Origin: Alphaproteobacteria bacterium
GTDB taxonomy: Bacteria > Pseudomonadota > Alphaproteobacteria > Rhizobiales > Hyphomicrobiaceae
DNA length: 64,000 nt
NCBI GenBank assembly: GCA_018830445.1
Contig: JAHJSN010000135.1
Coordinates: 1 to 64,000, forward strand
Direction of reading: 5' to 3'
Shown: positions 34,355-43,453 of the stretch, piece by piece
Layout of the letters: the number at the start of each line of letters is the position of its first letter
Numbering within the stretch: the first letter of the stretch is position 1
Made by a program: the position numbers and the translations under genes
The notes under the pieces: generated by a model
The model's input: only the letters and a program-made list of their open reading frames with translations
Database searches by the model: none
What the model was told of the DNA's origin: nothing

Positions 34355-35245
34355 ATGGCCAAGGTTGCATTCATTGGATTGGGAGTCATGGGTTATCCGA
34401 TGGCAGGACACCTCCTCAAGAAGGGCGCCCATGAACTGACCGTCTATAACCGCACCTTTGCCAAGGCTGAAAAGTGGGTCGCCGAATACGGCTCAGGCCG
34501 CGCCGCCAAGACACCCGCTGAAGCCGCCGACGGTCAGGATTTCGTCTTCTGCTGCGTCGGAAACGACGATGACCTGCGTGCCGTCACCCTCGGCGAGAAC
34601 GGCGCCTTTTCGGTCGTGAAGCCCGGCGCCGTCTTTATCGACAACACCACCGCTTCCGCCGATGTCGCCCGCGAGCTATATGCAGCCGCCAAGGAAAAAG
34701 GCTTCGGCTTCATCGACGCTCCCGTATCCGGTGGCCAGGCCGGTGCCGAGAACGGCGTCCTGACCGTCATGTGCGGCGGCGAGGAAGCCGTCTTCCAGCG
34801 TGCCGAACCGGTCATTTCGGCCTACGCCCGCATGGTCAACCTGATCGGTGCACCAGGCGCCGGCCAGCTCACCAAGATGGTCAACCAGATCGCCATCGCC
34901 GGCCTCGTCCAGGGGCTCTCCGAAGCAATTCACTTTGCCCAGAAAGCAGATCTCGACGTCACCAAGGTGATGGACACCATATCCAAGGGGGCTGCCCAAT
35001 CCTGGCAGATGGAAAATCGCTGGGAGTCCATGAAAAACGGCAAGTTCGACTACGGCTTCGCCGTCGACTGGATGCGCAAGGATCTCTCCATCTGCCTTGG
35101 CGAAGCCCGCCGCAACGGCGCCAGCCTCCCGGTCACCGCCGTCGTCGACCAGTTCTATTCGGAAGTGCAGAAAATGGGCGGCAGCCGTTGGGACACGTCG
35201 AGCCTTATCGCCCGCCTCAATGCCGCCGACCGCAAGCTCGGCTGA
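34355..35245 (+). CDS. NAD(P)-dependent beta-hydroxyacid dehydrogenase (3-hydroxyisobutyrate dehydrogenase family)
   Basis: A 296-residue enzyme with the Rossmann motif GLGVMGYPMAGHL, the substrate loop DAPVSGGQAGAENG, the catalytic lysine in TKMVNQIAIAGLVQGL and DxxxK-type residues in the C-terminal helical domain. The family covers 3-hydroxyisobutyrate, tartronate semialdehyde and glyoxylate/succinate-semialdehyde reductases; the substrate cannot be assigned. GAGGAG precedes the ATG. The hotdog thioesterase follows 16 bp later. Confidence 0.92.
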   Translation: MAKVAFIGLGVMGYPMAGHLLKKGAHELTVYNRTFAKAEKWVAEYGSGRAAKTPAEAADGQDFVFCCVGNDDDLRAVTLGENGAFSVVKPGAVFIDNTTASADVARELYAAAKEKGFGFIDAPVSGGQAGAENGVLTVMCGGEEAVFQRAEPVISAYARMVNLIGAPGAGQLTKMVNQIAIAGLVQGLSEAIHFAQKADLDVTKVMDTISKGAAQSWQMENRWESMKNGKFDYGFAVDWMRKDLSICLGEARRNGASLPVTAVVDQFYSEVQKMGGSRWDTSSLIARLNAADRKLG

Positions 35246-35261
35246 TCCCGGGATTTCGCAA

Positions 35262-35720
35262 GTGACCGACCGCGCAGCCACCGATACAGGCGCCGACGAT
35301 CCGCAAGCCAGGGCGCTCAAGGACGCCATGGCGGCCATCAATCCGGTCTATCGATGGCTGGGTATCGAGATAGAGGTGGCCGGCACCGCGAGCGCCCGCT
35401 TCGCCATGGACGTGAAGGAGCAGCACGCCAACACCTTTGGTGTCTGCCACGGCGGCATCGTCTTCGCATTCGCCGACCTGGCGCTTGGCTTCACCTGCAA
35501 CGCACGCGGCGAACGCGCCGCAACCGCCAGCGCGTCGATCGAATTCCTCAAACCCGTGCCGCTCGGCGACCGACTTGTCGGCGACGTGATCTGCACGGCC
35601 CTGAGTGGACGTAATGCCTATTACGATGTGGTCTTGAGCCTCGCCAGCGCACCGGGCGTTACTGTGGGACTGGTGCGCGGACGCATGCGCCTCACCGGCG
35701 GGCCGACGCTGGCCACATGA
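35262..35720 (+). CDS. PaaI-like hotdog thioesterase
   Basis: A 152-residue protein with the hotdog signature NTFGVCHGGIVFAFADLALG, in which the HGG and following Asp match the PaaI active site, and SIEFLKPVPLGDRL in the next strands. PaaI thioesterases hydrolyse phenylacetyl-CoA-type thioesters. No paa genes are nearby, so the substrate is unknown. The start is a GTG at 35262, since the open frame upstream overlaps the dehydrogenase; its ribosome site is weak. Confidence 0.85.
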   Translation: MTDRAATDTGADDPQARALKDAMAAINPVYRWLGIEIEVAGTASARFAMDVKEQHANTFGVCHGGIVFAFADLALGFTCNARGERAATASASIEFLKPVPLGDRLVGDVICTALSGRNAYYDVVLSLASAPGVTVGLVRGRMRLTGGPTLAT

Positions 35721-35732
35721 GCGCTGACGGAA

Positions 35733-36227
35733 TCAACGCTTGTTCTGAGAATTCTTGCCGCCGGCGATGGCGAACTGCAGCGGCAAGGCAGTCGTATATT
35801 TGATTTGCTCGATCGCGAACACCGTCGACACCTTTGAAATCTCGATCCTTGAAATAAGCTTCTTGTAGAACTTGTCGTAGGCCGCGATGTCCGGCACCAC
35901 CACCCGCAACAGGTAGTCGATTTCCCCGGCCATCCGGTAGAACTCGACGACCTCGGGAAAATCGACGACGGCCTCGTGAAACCTTTCCAGCCATTCGTTG
36001 CTGTGCTGATCGGTCTTTATCTGAACGAACGCCGTCACCCCGGCATTGACTTTTTCCGGGTCGAGAACGGCAACCTTGCACTTGATGATCCCGGCTTCCT
36101 CAAGCTTCTGGATGCGACGCCAGCACGGCGTCGTCGAAAGACCGACTTCCTTGCCGATGTCGGCTACCGCTCGCGTCGCGTCTTCCTGCAGTACGCGCAG
36201 AATTTTGATATCCATTTCATCGAGCAT
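35733..36227 (-). CDS. Lrp/AsnC family transcriptional regulator
   Basis: A 164-residue regulator: winged HTH at the N-terminus (LDEMDIKILRVLQEDATRA, GLSTTPCWRRIQKLEEAGII) followed by the RAM/AsnC ligand domain (GVTAFVQIKTDQH, EVVEFYRMAGEIDYLLRVVV). GGGGAGGAA precedes the ATG at 36227. Lrp-like proteins sense amino acids and often regulate neighbouring genes. The convergent thioesterase/dehydrogenase pair is a possible target, though no binding site is visible. Confidence 0.93.
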   Translation of the reverse strand: MLDEMDIKILRVLQEDATRAVADIGKEVGLSTTPCWRRIQKLEEAGIIKCKVAVLDPEKVNAGVTAFVQIKTDQHSNEWLERFHEAVVDFPEVVEFYRMAGEIDYLLRVVVPDIAAYDKFYKKLISRIEISKVSTVFAIEQIKYTTALPLQFAIAGGKNSQNKR

Positions 36228-36454
36228 GTTCCTCCCCTTTCCATGGCCGCACCGACCGCGCCTAGACCGTCCGCCGACCGCTTTCGAGAAGGTCCAATAG
36301 AATTCAAACTCCAGCCCGCAATTCCTCGCCAATGAGCAAGGCCCCGACAGTCTCGAAGTTCCCGCAGTAGAACCTTATCACGAACGAAAAATAGCTGGCA
36401 CGCAACAGTAAATCTATTCTATCGATATTACGAAACGCTGTTCAAGCCATACCC

Positions 36455-37126
36455 TCACATCATCTCAAGAGTTTGGGCTATCTGCCCCCTCAATTCTGGC
36501 AGTAATTCCGTTTCAAACCACTGATTCCGCTTGATCCACGCGTTATTTCGCCAGGATGGATGCGGCAGCGGAACGAGTTTGGGTTGGCCAAAGGCGGCAA
36601 CCTCACGCCACGCCGCGACCGATTCGGTCAAACTTGCGCGGTTGTGCTCCCCCAGATGCCAGTTTTGCGCATACCGGCCTACCAGCAGCACCAGTTCCAG
36701 GTTCGGCATTTTCTCCAGGAGCACGCTTCGCCAATGGGGAGCGCATTCCTTTCGCGGCGGCAAGTCGGCGCCTTTGCCGTTGTATCCGGGAAAGCAGAAC
36801 CCCATCGGCACGATAGCGACCTTGGCGCTGTCATAGAAGACCTCCTCCCCGACGCCCATCCACTCCCGCAGACGCACTCCGGAAGGATCGGTGAACGGTT
36901 TGCCGCTGTGATGCACCTTGAGGCCCGGAGCCTGCCCGAAAACGCCGATTCGCGCCGTGCTGCTGACCTGCAGAACCGGTCTTGGTGCATGCGGCAGCGG
37001 CTTGCCTTTGGGGGCATCGACGCAAAGCCGGCATTGCCTGATTTCGCCGACCAGGCTCTGGAGCCCGCCATCGCCGGCCCCACTCGAGCGATGGCCCGCC
37101 ACTTTAGATGTCGATCTCAAGACCAT
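36455..37126 (-). CDS. Uracil-DNA glycosylase family protein
   Basis: A 223-residue protein with UDG superfamily motifs: GQAPGLKVHHSGKPFTDPSG corresponds to motif A and PLPHPSWRN to the C-terminal HPS motif. Two N-terminal cysteines (CRLCVDAP) resemble part of the iron-sulphur region of families 4/5, but the full four-cysteine set is not seen. It probably removes damaged bases or is a related nucleic-acid enzyme. It overlaps the MBL gene by 23 bp. Confidence 0.8.
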   Translation of the reverse strand: MVLRSTSKVAGHRSSGAGDGGLQSLVGEIRQCRLCVDAPKGKPLPHAPRPVLQVSSTARIGVFGQAPGLKVHHSGKPFTDPSGVRLREWMGVGEEVFYDSAKVAIVPMGFCFPGYNGKGADLPPRKECAPHWRSVLLEKMPNLELVLLVGRYAQNWHLGEHNRASLTESVAAWREVAAFGQPKLVPLPHPSWRNNAWIKRNQWFETELLPELRGQIAQTLEMM

Positions 37127-37847
37127 CGCTGGCAATCGTAACCCGCCGCTCGTCTATCTCGTCAAGACGCGCCAGCATCGGCCGGCTCATATGCGTGAGG
37201 ACGATCCGCTTGGCACTGATATCGCAGAGCTTTTCGCGAAGAATGCTCCACGCCGTATGATACCGCAGCCCGGCTTCGTAGGCGAAACACTCGTTGATAT
37301 GAACGTCCGCGCCCGCCGAAAGGCTGAACAGCTCATCCACCCACTCGGTGTCCCCGGAATAGCTGAGCGTCTTGCCGCCGAATTCGAAACGCAGCCCGTG
37401 CGAAGGTGCACCTGAGGGATGGCAGACCTCGATGGCGGTGCACGTCAGCGAACCCAGAGTAACCGCCGCATCCTTGGAATTCTCGATGAACCGCAGTTCG
37501 AAATGATCTTCTTTGCCGGTGCTGCCAGGAAACAGCGCTTCCGCCGTTGTCAGATATCGAGCTTCGATCCCCGGCGGCCCGACAATGGTTAGCGTCCTGG
37601 TTCGCTTTTCCACGTGCCGCGCATAGAGCACCCACCAGACCAGACCGGAAAAATGATCGCCGTGAAGGTGCGTGATGAATATTGCATCGACACCTGCCGG
37701 GTCGAGGCCGGCACGTTCCATCCCGATCAGGCTTGAAGCGCCGCAATCAATGAGAAAACTGAACTCGCTGGTCCCTACATGGAAACATGTCTGAAGTCGT
37801 CCACCCGAGCCGAATGCATCACCCGAGCCGACTATTGTCAGCTTCAT
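37104..37847 (-). CDS. MBL-fold metallo-hydrolase
   Basis: A 247-residue metallo-beta-lactamase-fold protein. The THLHGDHFSG motif, a DTEW aspartate, an ECFAYE segment and a late LTHMSRP histidine supply the dinuclear metal site, as in RNase Z/PhnP-like hydrolases. The start ATG at 37847 follows AGGAAAAG; the longer frame begins within upstream sequence. It overlaps the UDG-like gene, so the two are probably coexpressed. Confidence 0.88.
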   Translation of the reverse strand: MKLTIVGSGDAFGSGGRLQTCFHVGTSEFSFLIDCGASSLIGMERAGLDPAGVDAIFITHLHGDHFSGLVWWVLYARHVEKRTRTLTIVGPPGIEARYLTTAEALFPGSTGKEDHFELRFIENSKDAAVTLGSLTCTAIEVCHPSGAPSHGLRFEFGGKTLSYSGDTEWVDELFSLSAGADVHINECFAYEAGLRYHTAWSILREKLCDISAKRIVLTHMSRPMLARLDEIDERRVTIASDGLEIDI

Positions 37848-37980
37848 CGCTCTTTTCCTGTCCAACCCCAATCCAACTATGGTGCGGCCACGCACCATAG
37901 TTCGTCTGTTCCCTTGGGAACAAGGATCAATAGGTCAACCCCGCCAATGGTCAAGATCCAGGTAAAATAGATACACCATT

Positions 37981-38592
37981 TCAGGCACTTGCACTGGGTC
38001 GCGCCGCGACATCAGCATACCACCGCGCCAGCCCTTCGAACGAGTCCGGCCGCTCGATGCGGGCCGCAACCATGAAGTCCACTGCCACCAGGGCGGTGAT
38101 GTCGGCCACAGTGAAGGCCTCACCGGCAACGAACCGCGAAGCCGTCAGCCGCTCGTCGATGAGCGCCAATTGCCTCAGCGCCTTGTCCTTGTTGGCCACT
38201 CCCCATTCACGGACCTGCGGCACTTCCCGCTCGCTCATGCGCGGGTGCAGGTGTCGAAACGCCTGCGCCACGGCGTGGAAGAGCCCATGCTCGACTCGCC
38301 GGTTCCACATCTCTATTTGCGCCTTTTCCAGCGGCGTCGCCCCGAACAATGCCGGATCGGGAAAAAGCGCCTCGAAATATCGGCAGATCGCAATCGATTC
38401 GGCAATGCATTGCCCGTCATCGAGGACCAGGATCGGCACCTGCCGCATCGGGTTGCGCCCCGCGAATTCGGCCGAACGGATATTTTCCATTGTGAGCTCG
38501 AACTCTTCGAACGACACCGCGATGCCCTTTTCCGCCAGGAAAATTCTTACCCTCCTGGGGTTGGGTGCCGCTTTCGCTTCGATAATCTTCAT
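37981..38592 (-). CDS. Glutathione S-transferase family protein
   Basis: A 203-residue GST: a thioredoxin-like N-terminal domain (APNPRRVRIFLAEKGI, with the cis-proline region RQVPILVLDDGQCIAESIAI that binds the glutathione gamma-glutamyl group) and a helical C-terminal domain ending in the FTVADITALVAVDF element. It conjugates glutathione to electrophiles or reduces them; the substrate is unknown. Confidence 0.9.
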   Translation of the reverse strand: MKIIEAKAAPNPRRVRIFLAEKGIAVSFEEFELTMENIRSAEFAGRNPMRQVPILVLDDGQCIAESIAICRYFEALFPDPALFGATPLEKAQIEMWNRRVEHGLFHAVAQAFRHLHPRMSEREVPQVREWGVANKDKALRQLALIDERLTASRFVAGEAFTVADITALVAVDFMVAARIERPDSFEGLARWYADVAARPSASA

Positions 38593-38726
38593 CTCTGTTA
38601 ACCCGTCGTTATCCTGCTTGCCGATGAGATCCCCTCATCCAATTGGTTTTGTTGCTTTCGTTCAATCCCGCTGACGAATAAAACAAAACGGTCCAAACCA
38701 GCAGTCATCGAAGCCGGACCCGAAAT

Positions 38727-39245
38727 TCATTGTCCGATATTTCTTTCTCTGCGCCATTCCCTCGGCCGGGTGAATTCCCCGGACCAAAGCCCTTTCCCTG
38801 AAGCTTTCGCGACTTTTTCCTCGTCGTGGAACCGACCGTAGGCGACCGCGAATCCGTGCGCCACCATCTCACGGTTGAGGTCTACCCCCGCCGCTTCACA
38901 CACCGCAAGAAGCCGTTGATGCTTATCGATTTCCAGCCCCTTGCAGAGAACGGAATTGCGGCCGATAAGCCTCTGCAGAACGCGTCTGGCCTCCTCCCCG
39001 CAAGCCCATTCACGGCCCTGGCGTTGACAGGTCTGACGGCCCTCGGGGGCATCGATCCCATGCATCCGGACTTCCCGGCCACCCACAAACAGACTATCCC
39101 CATCGATAACCCGCGCTATTCCCTCTGCGTCCTCGATTCCCGGCGCAGTGTTGAAAAAATTGAATAACAAGCCAATCACGATGAGCAAAAGCCCTATCCA
39201 TTTCACCGGACCGCGCTTATTTAATAGTTGTAACGCCCGCTTCAT
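38727..39245 (-). CDS. Thermonuclease family protein, membrane-anchored
   Basis: A 172-residue protein with one N-terminal membrane helix (WIGLLLIVIGLLFNFF) and a staphylococcal nuclease-like OB-fold: VIDGDSLFVGGREVRMHGID contains the calcium Asp and first catalytic Arg, APEG carries the Glu, and IDKHQRLLAVC the second Arg. It probably cleaves nucleic acids outside the cytoplasm. Six cysteines are present, two near QTCQRQGREWACG. Confidence 0.88.
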   Translation of the reverse strand: MKRALQLLNKRGPVKWIGLLLIVIGLLFNFFNTAPGIEDAEGIARVIDGDSLFVGGREVRMHGIDAPEGRQTCQRQGREWACGEEARRVLQRLIGRNSVLCKGLEIDKHQRLLAVCEAAGVDLNREMVAHGFAVAYGRFHDEEKVAKASGKGLWSGEFTRPREWRRERNIGQ

Positions 39246-39420
39246 AGTTCCGCCATATCAAGTTGTTTCGAATTGATAAACCATACGTTAGTGAATTTAG
39301 TAGAAATTCACCGTCATCATCTCTGCAAATCTCGACTCGCACTCGTCGGTTAACGTCCTATCTCCCCAAGAGACCGTGTTCGAGACAACAGAATAGCCCG
39401 AGCTGGGAACAACAATCCGG

Positions 39421-41052
39421 ATGGACAAGTCGGTGAAATCCGAAGAAATCGCGCGGCTCAGGGGACGCCGCGAGGCACGCCGCCTCTCCAGCGAGCAACT
39501 GCGCACGATCCGCAGCCAATTGTCCTCGGGCTCCAACGTGAAACCCGAATTCGAGTACGAACTTCTCTCGATGTTCGTGCGCAACGAGATTTCGGCCGCC
39601 GCGACCATGCCGGCCCTGTCGATCATCCTGTCGATCGCATCGATGCTGTGGGCGACGCCGCTCGAAGCTGCGCTGTGGCTGGTACTCGTCATCGCGTCCA
39701 AGGTCTTCCTCCTCGAGTTGTGCCGACGCTTCATAACTATGAGTCAGGCCGACGTCGATGTGCGGGTCTGGCGCCGGCGCTTCGTATTGTCCGAGCTGCT
39801 GAACGGCATGACATGGGCCGGCTTCGCACTGGTCGGAATTTCGAACTACGCAACGGCGACGGAATCCCTTTTGTTCTCTTCCCACGTCTTCATCTTCGCG
39901 ATGCTGATCGTGATCCTTGCAATCCGCATGACGTTCGCCTCGACCATCATGCCGATCATGCACGCCGGTACGATCCCGATGACGCTGGCGGTCGTCAGCA
40001 GACTTGTGATCCTCGGCATGATCGTCAACGACCCGCTCTACTACGCGCTGGCCTCGATGGCCGTCGGCGTCCACCTCTACTTCGTGTTTCTCGCCGTCGG
40101 TCTTCACTCGACGGCCCTTGCGATGCTCGAATTCCGCGCGCAAAAAGACCTTCTGATCGCGGAGCTCGAAGAAGAAAAGTCCATGTCGGACGAGGCGCGA
40201 AGACGCGCGGAAGCCGCCAACAAGGCCAAATCGCGTTTCCTCGCTACGATGAGTCACGAGTTGCGCACGCCACTCAACGCAATCATGGGCTTTTCCGAAG
40301 TCATGAAGCAGGAAGTCCTCGGCCCGATGCCGAACGAAACCTACCGTGATTATGCCGACAGCATCCACTCTTCGGGCAGCCACTTGCTCAATCTCATCAA
40401 CGAAATCCTCGATCTTTCCCGCATCGAGGCCGGTAAGTATGACCTGCACGAAGAACCCTTGCGCCTCGCCGATATCGCCGACGACTGTCACCGCCTGTTG
40501 AGCCTGCGCGCCCAAGGCAAGGGCCTGGAGATTATCGAGGACTTCACACCCGGGCTCGAACAGATTTGGGCCGACCCCCGCGCCATCCGCCAGATCTGCC
40601 TGAACCTGATGTCGAACGCGTTGAAGTTCACCCCGCGCGGCGGCCATATCTATGTGAGCATCCACCCCACCAGCGATGGCGGACAGCGCCTCAGCGTACG
40701 CGACACCGGCCCCGGCATTCCCAAGGAAGAGATCCCCAAGGTTTTACAGGCTTTCGGCCAAGGGTCGCTGGCCCACCAGACCGCCGAAGGCGGCACCGGC
40801 CTTGGCCTGCCGATCGTCAAGAACCTGATCGAACTGCACGACGGCAGTTTTGAATTGCTGTCCGAACTGCGCAAGGGCACCGAGGCCATCATCTACATTC
40901 CCCCCAAACGCGTGCTGCAGGCAGTCGGCCCCCTTCAGCCTTTCGGCCACGAACGTCATCGCGAAGACGTCTCAACCCGGCGCCCACGCCTCGTCAATCA
41001 GCACGGCGGCGCCCAGCGCTCGACCCGCGCACCGACCTATGCGCGGGCGTGA
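39421..41052 (+). CDS. Membrane sensor histidine kinase
   Basis: A 543-residue kinase. The first 230 residues contain about six or seven membrane helices (from ATMPALSIILSIASMLWA to VGVHLYFVFLAVGL) with no large periplasmic domain. A coiled-coil linker leads to the HisKA domain (FLATMSHELRTPLNA, His near 279) and the ATPase domain with N-box (NLMSNALKFTP), G1 (DTGPGIP) and G2 (GTGLGLPIVK). The last 50 residues look disordered. It resembles PleC/DivJ-class kinases in its catalytic core. No response regulator is adjacent. Confidence 0.92.
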   Translation: MDKSVKSEEIARLRGRREARRLSSEQLRTIRSQLSSGSNVKPEFEYELLSMFVRNEISAAATMPALSIILSIASMLWATPLEAALWLVLVIASKVFLLELCRRFITMSQADVDVRVWRRRFVLSELLNGMTWAGFALVGISNYATATESLLFSSHVFIFAMLIVILAIRMTFASTIMPIMHAGTIPMTLAVVSRLVILGMIVNDPLYYALASMAVGVHLYFVFLAVGLHSTALAMLEFRAQKDLLIAELEEEKSMSDEARRRAEAANKAKSRFLATMSHELRTPLNAIMGFSEVMKQEVLGPMPNETYRDYADSIHSSGSHLLNLINEILDLSRIEAGKYDLHEEPLRLADIADDCHRLLSLRAQGKGLEIIEDFTPGLEQIWADPRAIRQICLNLMSNALKFTPRGGHIYVSIHPTSDGGQRLSVRDTGPGIPKEEIPKVLQAFGQGSLAHQTAEGGTGLGLPIVKNLIELHDGSFELLSELRKGTEAIIYIPPKRVLQAVGPLQPFGHERHREDVSTRRPRLVNQHGGAQRSTRAPTYARA

Positions 41053-41255
41053 AGGACGTGCCGCACAGCCGCGTGCACCATTGTCGTTCAAGGCCGCCGG
41101 CTGGCAATCAGCTCAACGCATCGCTATAGTCCATTCGCAGACTCTGCGGGCGTTTCCCGGCTCTTGCCGGGCCTGCATAATTTGAAACCTGCACCGCGCC
41201 GCATGCGCGACTGGCTATGCCGGTTCGACAAGGTGGTCTCGTTCAAGGAAAAGAC

Positions 41256-41960
41256 ATGCTCGGATGGCTCGCCCTGCTCCTCGCGCTCCTGCTTGCGCTT
41301 TTTTATTTTCTGACCGGTGAGGGCAGCAGTGTTTCCGACCTCAGCGGATCAGAGCGCTGGTTGTTCATCGGCGGCGCGACCCTCCTCGTTTTCTACGCGC
41401 TGGTTTTGATGAGCGCCAACGCCAGCCGTCTAAGCCAGTCTTTGAAGCAGCTCGGCATCTGGGCCGGATTGATCCTGCTTTTGGTCGCCGGCTACAGTTA
41501 CCGGGGCGAACTGGGCGAGATCGCCTACCGCGTCACCGGCGAACTGTCTCCTCCTGGAACCGCTCAACAAACCTCATCGGCCGGCAACAACCTCGCGGTG
41601 CGCCTGCGCCGCCGCTCGGATGGACACTTCGTTGCCCGCGGCGCCATCAATGGCGCATCCACGCCCATGCTGGTCGACACCGGCGCCTCAACCGTCGTTC
41701 TGAAGCCTGCCGATGCCGAGCGCGCCGGCATCAACGTGTCCAACCTTGCATTCACCGCGCCCGTCAGCACCGCCAACGGCACCACTTTTGCCGCCCCGGT
41801 CCGCCTGCGCAGCATCGATGTCGGCGGCATAATTCTCGAAGACGTCGAAGCCCTCGTCACCAAGCCTGGAAGCCTTAACGAGAGCTTATTGGGTATGAGT
41901 TTCTTAAGACGTTTGCGCTCTTATGAGTTTTCAGGCGATTTCTTGACGCTCCGGAGTTAG
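41256..41960 (+). CDS. TIGR02281-type retropepsin-like aspartic protease 1
   Basis: A 234-residue membrane protein: three N-terminal hydrophobic segments (about 3-20, 33-52, 68-85), then a single-domain clan AA aspartic protease with the catalytic MLVDTGASTVVL and the flap/second motif region (VGGIILEDVEALV, SLLGMSFLRRL). It is probably active as a dimer on the periplasmic face. The ATG at 41256 has AAGGAAAAG upstream. A second, related protease follows after 48 bp. Confidence 0.88.
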   Translation: MLGWLALLLALLLALFYFLTGEGSSVSDLSGSERWLFIGGATLLVFYALVLMSANASRLSQSLKQLGIWAGLILLLVAGYSYRGELGEIAYRVTGELSPPGTAQQTSSAGNNLAVRLRRRSDGHFVARGAINGASTPMLVDTGASTVVLKPADAERAGINVSNLAFTAPVSTANGTTFAAPVRLRSIDVGGIILEDVEALVTKPGSLNESLLGMSFLRRLRSYEFSGDFLTLRS

Positions 41961-42008
41961 CCGCAGTCCGCTGCCCCGGTGCACAACACCAGTATTCGGG
42001 CGCGAAGC

Positions 42009-42581
42009 ATGACGAGTGGCACCCGCAGTTTGATGGGCGAAATATTGAGCTGGGCTGTTGTCGCCGTCCTGCTCGCTTGGGCCATGGCCAATTACGAGAC
42101 CGTCAAGGGATTAACCCACACGGTCCTCGGCCTTGAACTTTCTAAACCCGATGCAGAAGTGCACTCCACCAACTCCGAAACCGCCGGCAACGCCGGCAAA
42201 TCTCGTCCTGTCGGCTATGTCGAGCTGACCGCAGACGACCGCGGCCATTACCGCGTCGACCTCGAAGTCAACGGGCGCAACGTCGGTGCCATGGTCGATA
42301 CTGGCGCAACCGTCGTCGCCATGAGCCGCGACGACGCCCGCCGCGCCGGGCTCCACCTGTCCGCCAAGGATTACACCCACCAGGTACGCACCGCCAACGG
42401 CATCGCCAAGGTCGCCCCCGTCATGCTGTCGCGTGTCCGCCTCGGCGACATCATCGTGCGCAACGTCGAGGGCGTTGTCACCGAGGACGGGGCTATGGAT
42501 GGAACATTGCTCGGCATGTCCTTCCTGAGCCGGCTCTCCCGTTTCGAAATTCGAAGTGGCCGCCTGATCCTTCAGGAGTGA
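42009..42581 (+). CDS. TIGR02281-type retropepsin-like aspartic protease 2
   Basis: A 190-residue protein with one N-terminal membrane helix (ILSWAVVAVLLAWAMANY) and the same protease domain (AMVDTGATVVAMSRDDARRA, TLLGMSFLSRLSRFEIR). It is a tandem paralogue of the previous gene with a different membrane anchor. Start options are ATG 42009 (chosen), GTG 41979 or ATG 42033; none has a strong ribosome site. The proteases may form homo- or heterodimers. Confidence 0.88.
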   Translation: MTSGTRSLMGEILSWAVVAVLLAWAMANYETVKGLTHTVLGLELSKPDAEVHSTNSETAGNAGKSRPVGYVELTADDRGHYRVDLEVNGRNVGAMVDTGATVVAMSRDDARRAGLHLSAKDYTHQVRTANGIAKVAPVMLSRVRLGDIIVRNVEGVVTEDGAMDGTLLGMSFLSRLSRFEIRSGRLILQE

Positions 42582-42703
42582 CATTCTCCGCTGCGCGTTT
42601 CCTGGGTGGCATTGAAGCCCATCCATCGCAAACGAGCATTGCCTTGTGCACGCCATTGAAGCCGGTTAATCGATTCGACCCGTGACAACACCGGATTAAA
42701 CCA

Positions 42704-43420
42704 TTGCACAACGAAGCGGCCAGCTCCCTCGAAGTCATTCGCCAGGCTGATCCTGGACGGCCCTTCGTCGTCGCCCAGCTCGGCCAGTCGCTCGACGGCC
42801 GCATCGCGACACCGACCGGCGAAAGCCGATGGATCAATCGCGATTGCGCCCTCGACCACCTCCACCGCCTGCGCGCGGAAGTCGACGCCGTCGTGGTTGG
42901 CATCGGCACCGTCATCGCCGACGATCCATTGCTGAATGTGCGCCGCATTCCGCTCACTCAGAAGCGCACGCAGCCCGCCCGCGTCGTCATAGACCCTTCG
43001 GGCCGTCTACCCGCGACCGCCAAGATACTCAACTTCGACGGCGCCGATGTGCTCGCGATCAATGCCCACGACTGCACCAACCCATCGCCGTGCAACACGC
43101 TCACGATCGAACGCGGCAGCGACGGTCTGTGCCCGAAGGCGATCCTCGAAGCTCTGTTCGCGCGCGGCTTCAACAAGCTCTTGATCGAAGGCGGCGCGCA
43201 CACCGTATCAAGGTTCATCGACGCCGGCGTCATTGATCGGCTGCACATTCTATTCGCCCCGCTGATCATCGGTTCCGGCCAGACCGGAATCAACCTTTTG
43301 CCGGTCGGTGAACTGAGCCGGGCCCTGCGGCCGCCAACAAAAGTCTGCGTCCTCGATGACGGCGATGTGCTTTTCGATTGTGATCTGAGCGGCGCCCGTG
43401 CAAATCTCGCAACGAAATAG
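42704..43420 (+). CDS. RibD C-terminal / dihydrofolate reductase-like protein
   Basis: A 238-residue reductase of the RibD-C fold: AQLGQSLDGRIATPTGES, the NADPH-binding VVGIGTVIADDPLLNVR and LLIEGGAHTVSRFI. Free-standing RibD-C proteins reduce a ribosylated pyrimidine or related heterocycle with NADPH. There is no methionine inside the frame and the best start is a TTG at 42704. It is not next to other rib genes. Its position near the PTPS-like gene cluster suggests a shared pterin- or pyrimidine-type pathway, which is inference. Confidence 0.88.
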   Translation: MHNEAASSLEVIRQADPGRPFVVAQLGQSLDGRIATPTGESRWINRDCALDHLHRLRAEVDAVVVGIGTVIADDPLLNVRRIPLTQKRTQPARVVIDPSGRLPATAKILNFDGADVLAINAHDCTNPSPCNTLTIERGSDGLCPKAILEALFARGFNKLLIEGGAHTVSRFIDAGVIDRLHILFAPLIIGSGQTGINLLPVGELSRALRPPTKVCVLDDGDVLFDCDLSGARANLATK

Positions 43421-43453
43421 CGACCAAGTGTTGAATCAGTCGAGGATATCACG

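Noticed and set aside
39358-40665. A 435-residue minus-strand frame under the histidine kinase
   Set aside because: The plus strand carries HisKA and ATPase motifs; the minus frame has no domain features and atypical composition.
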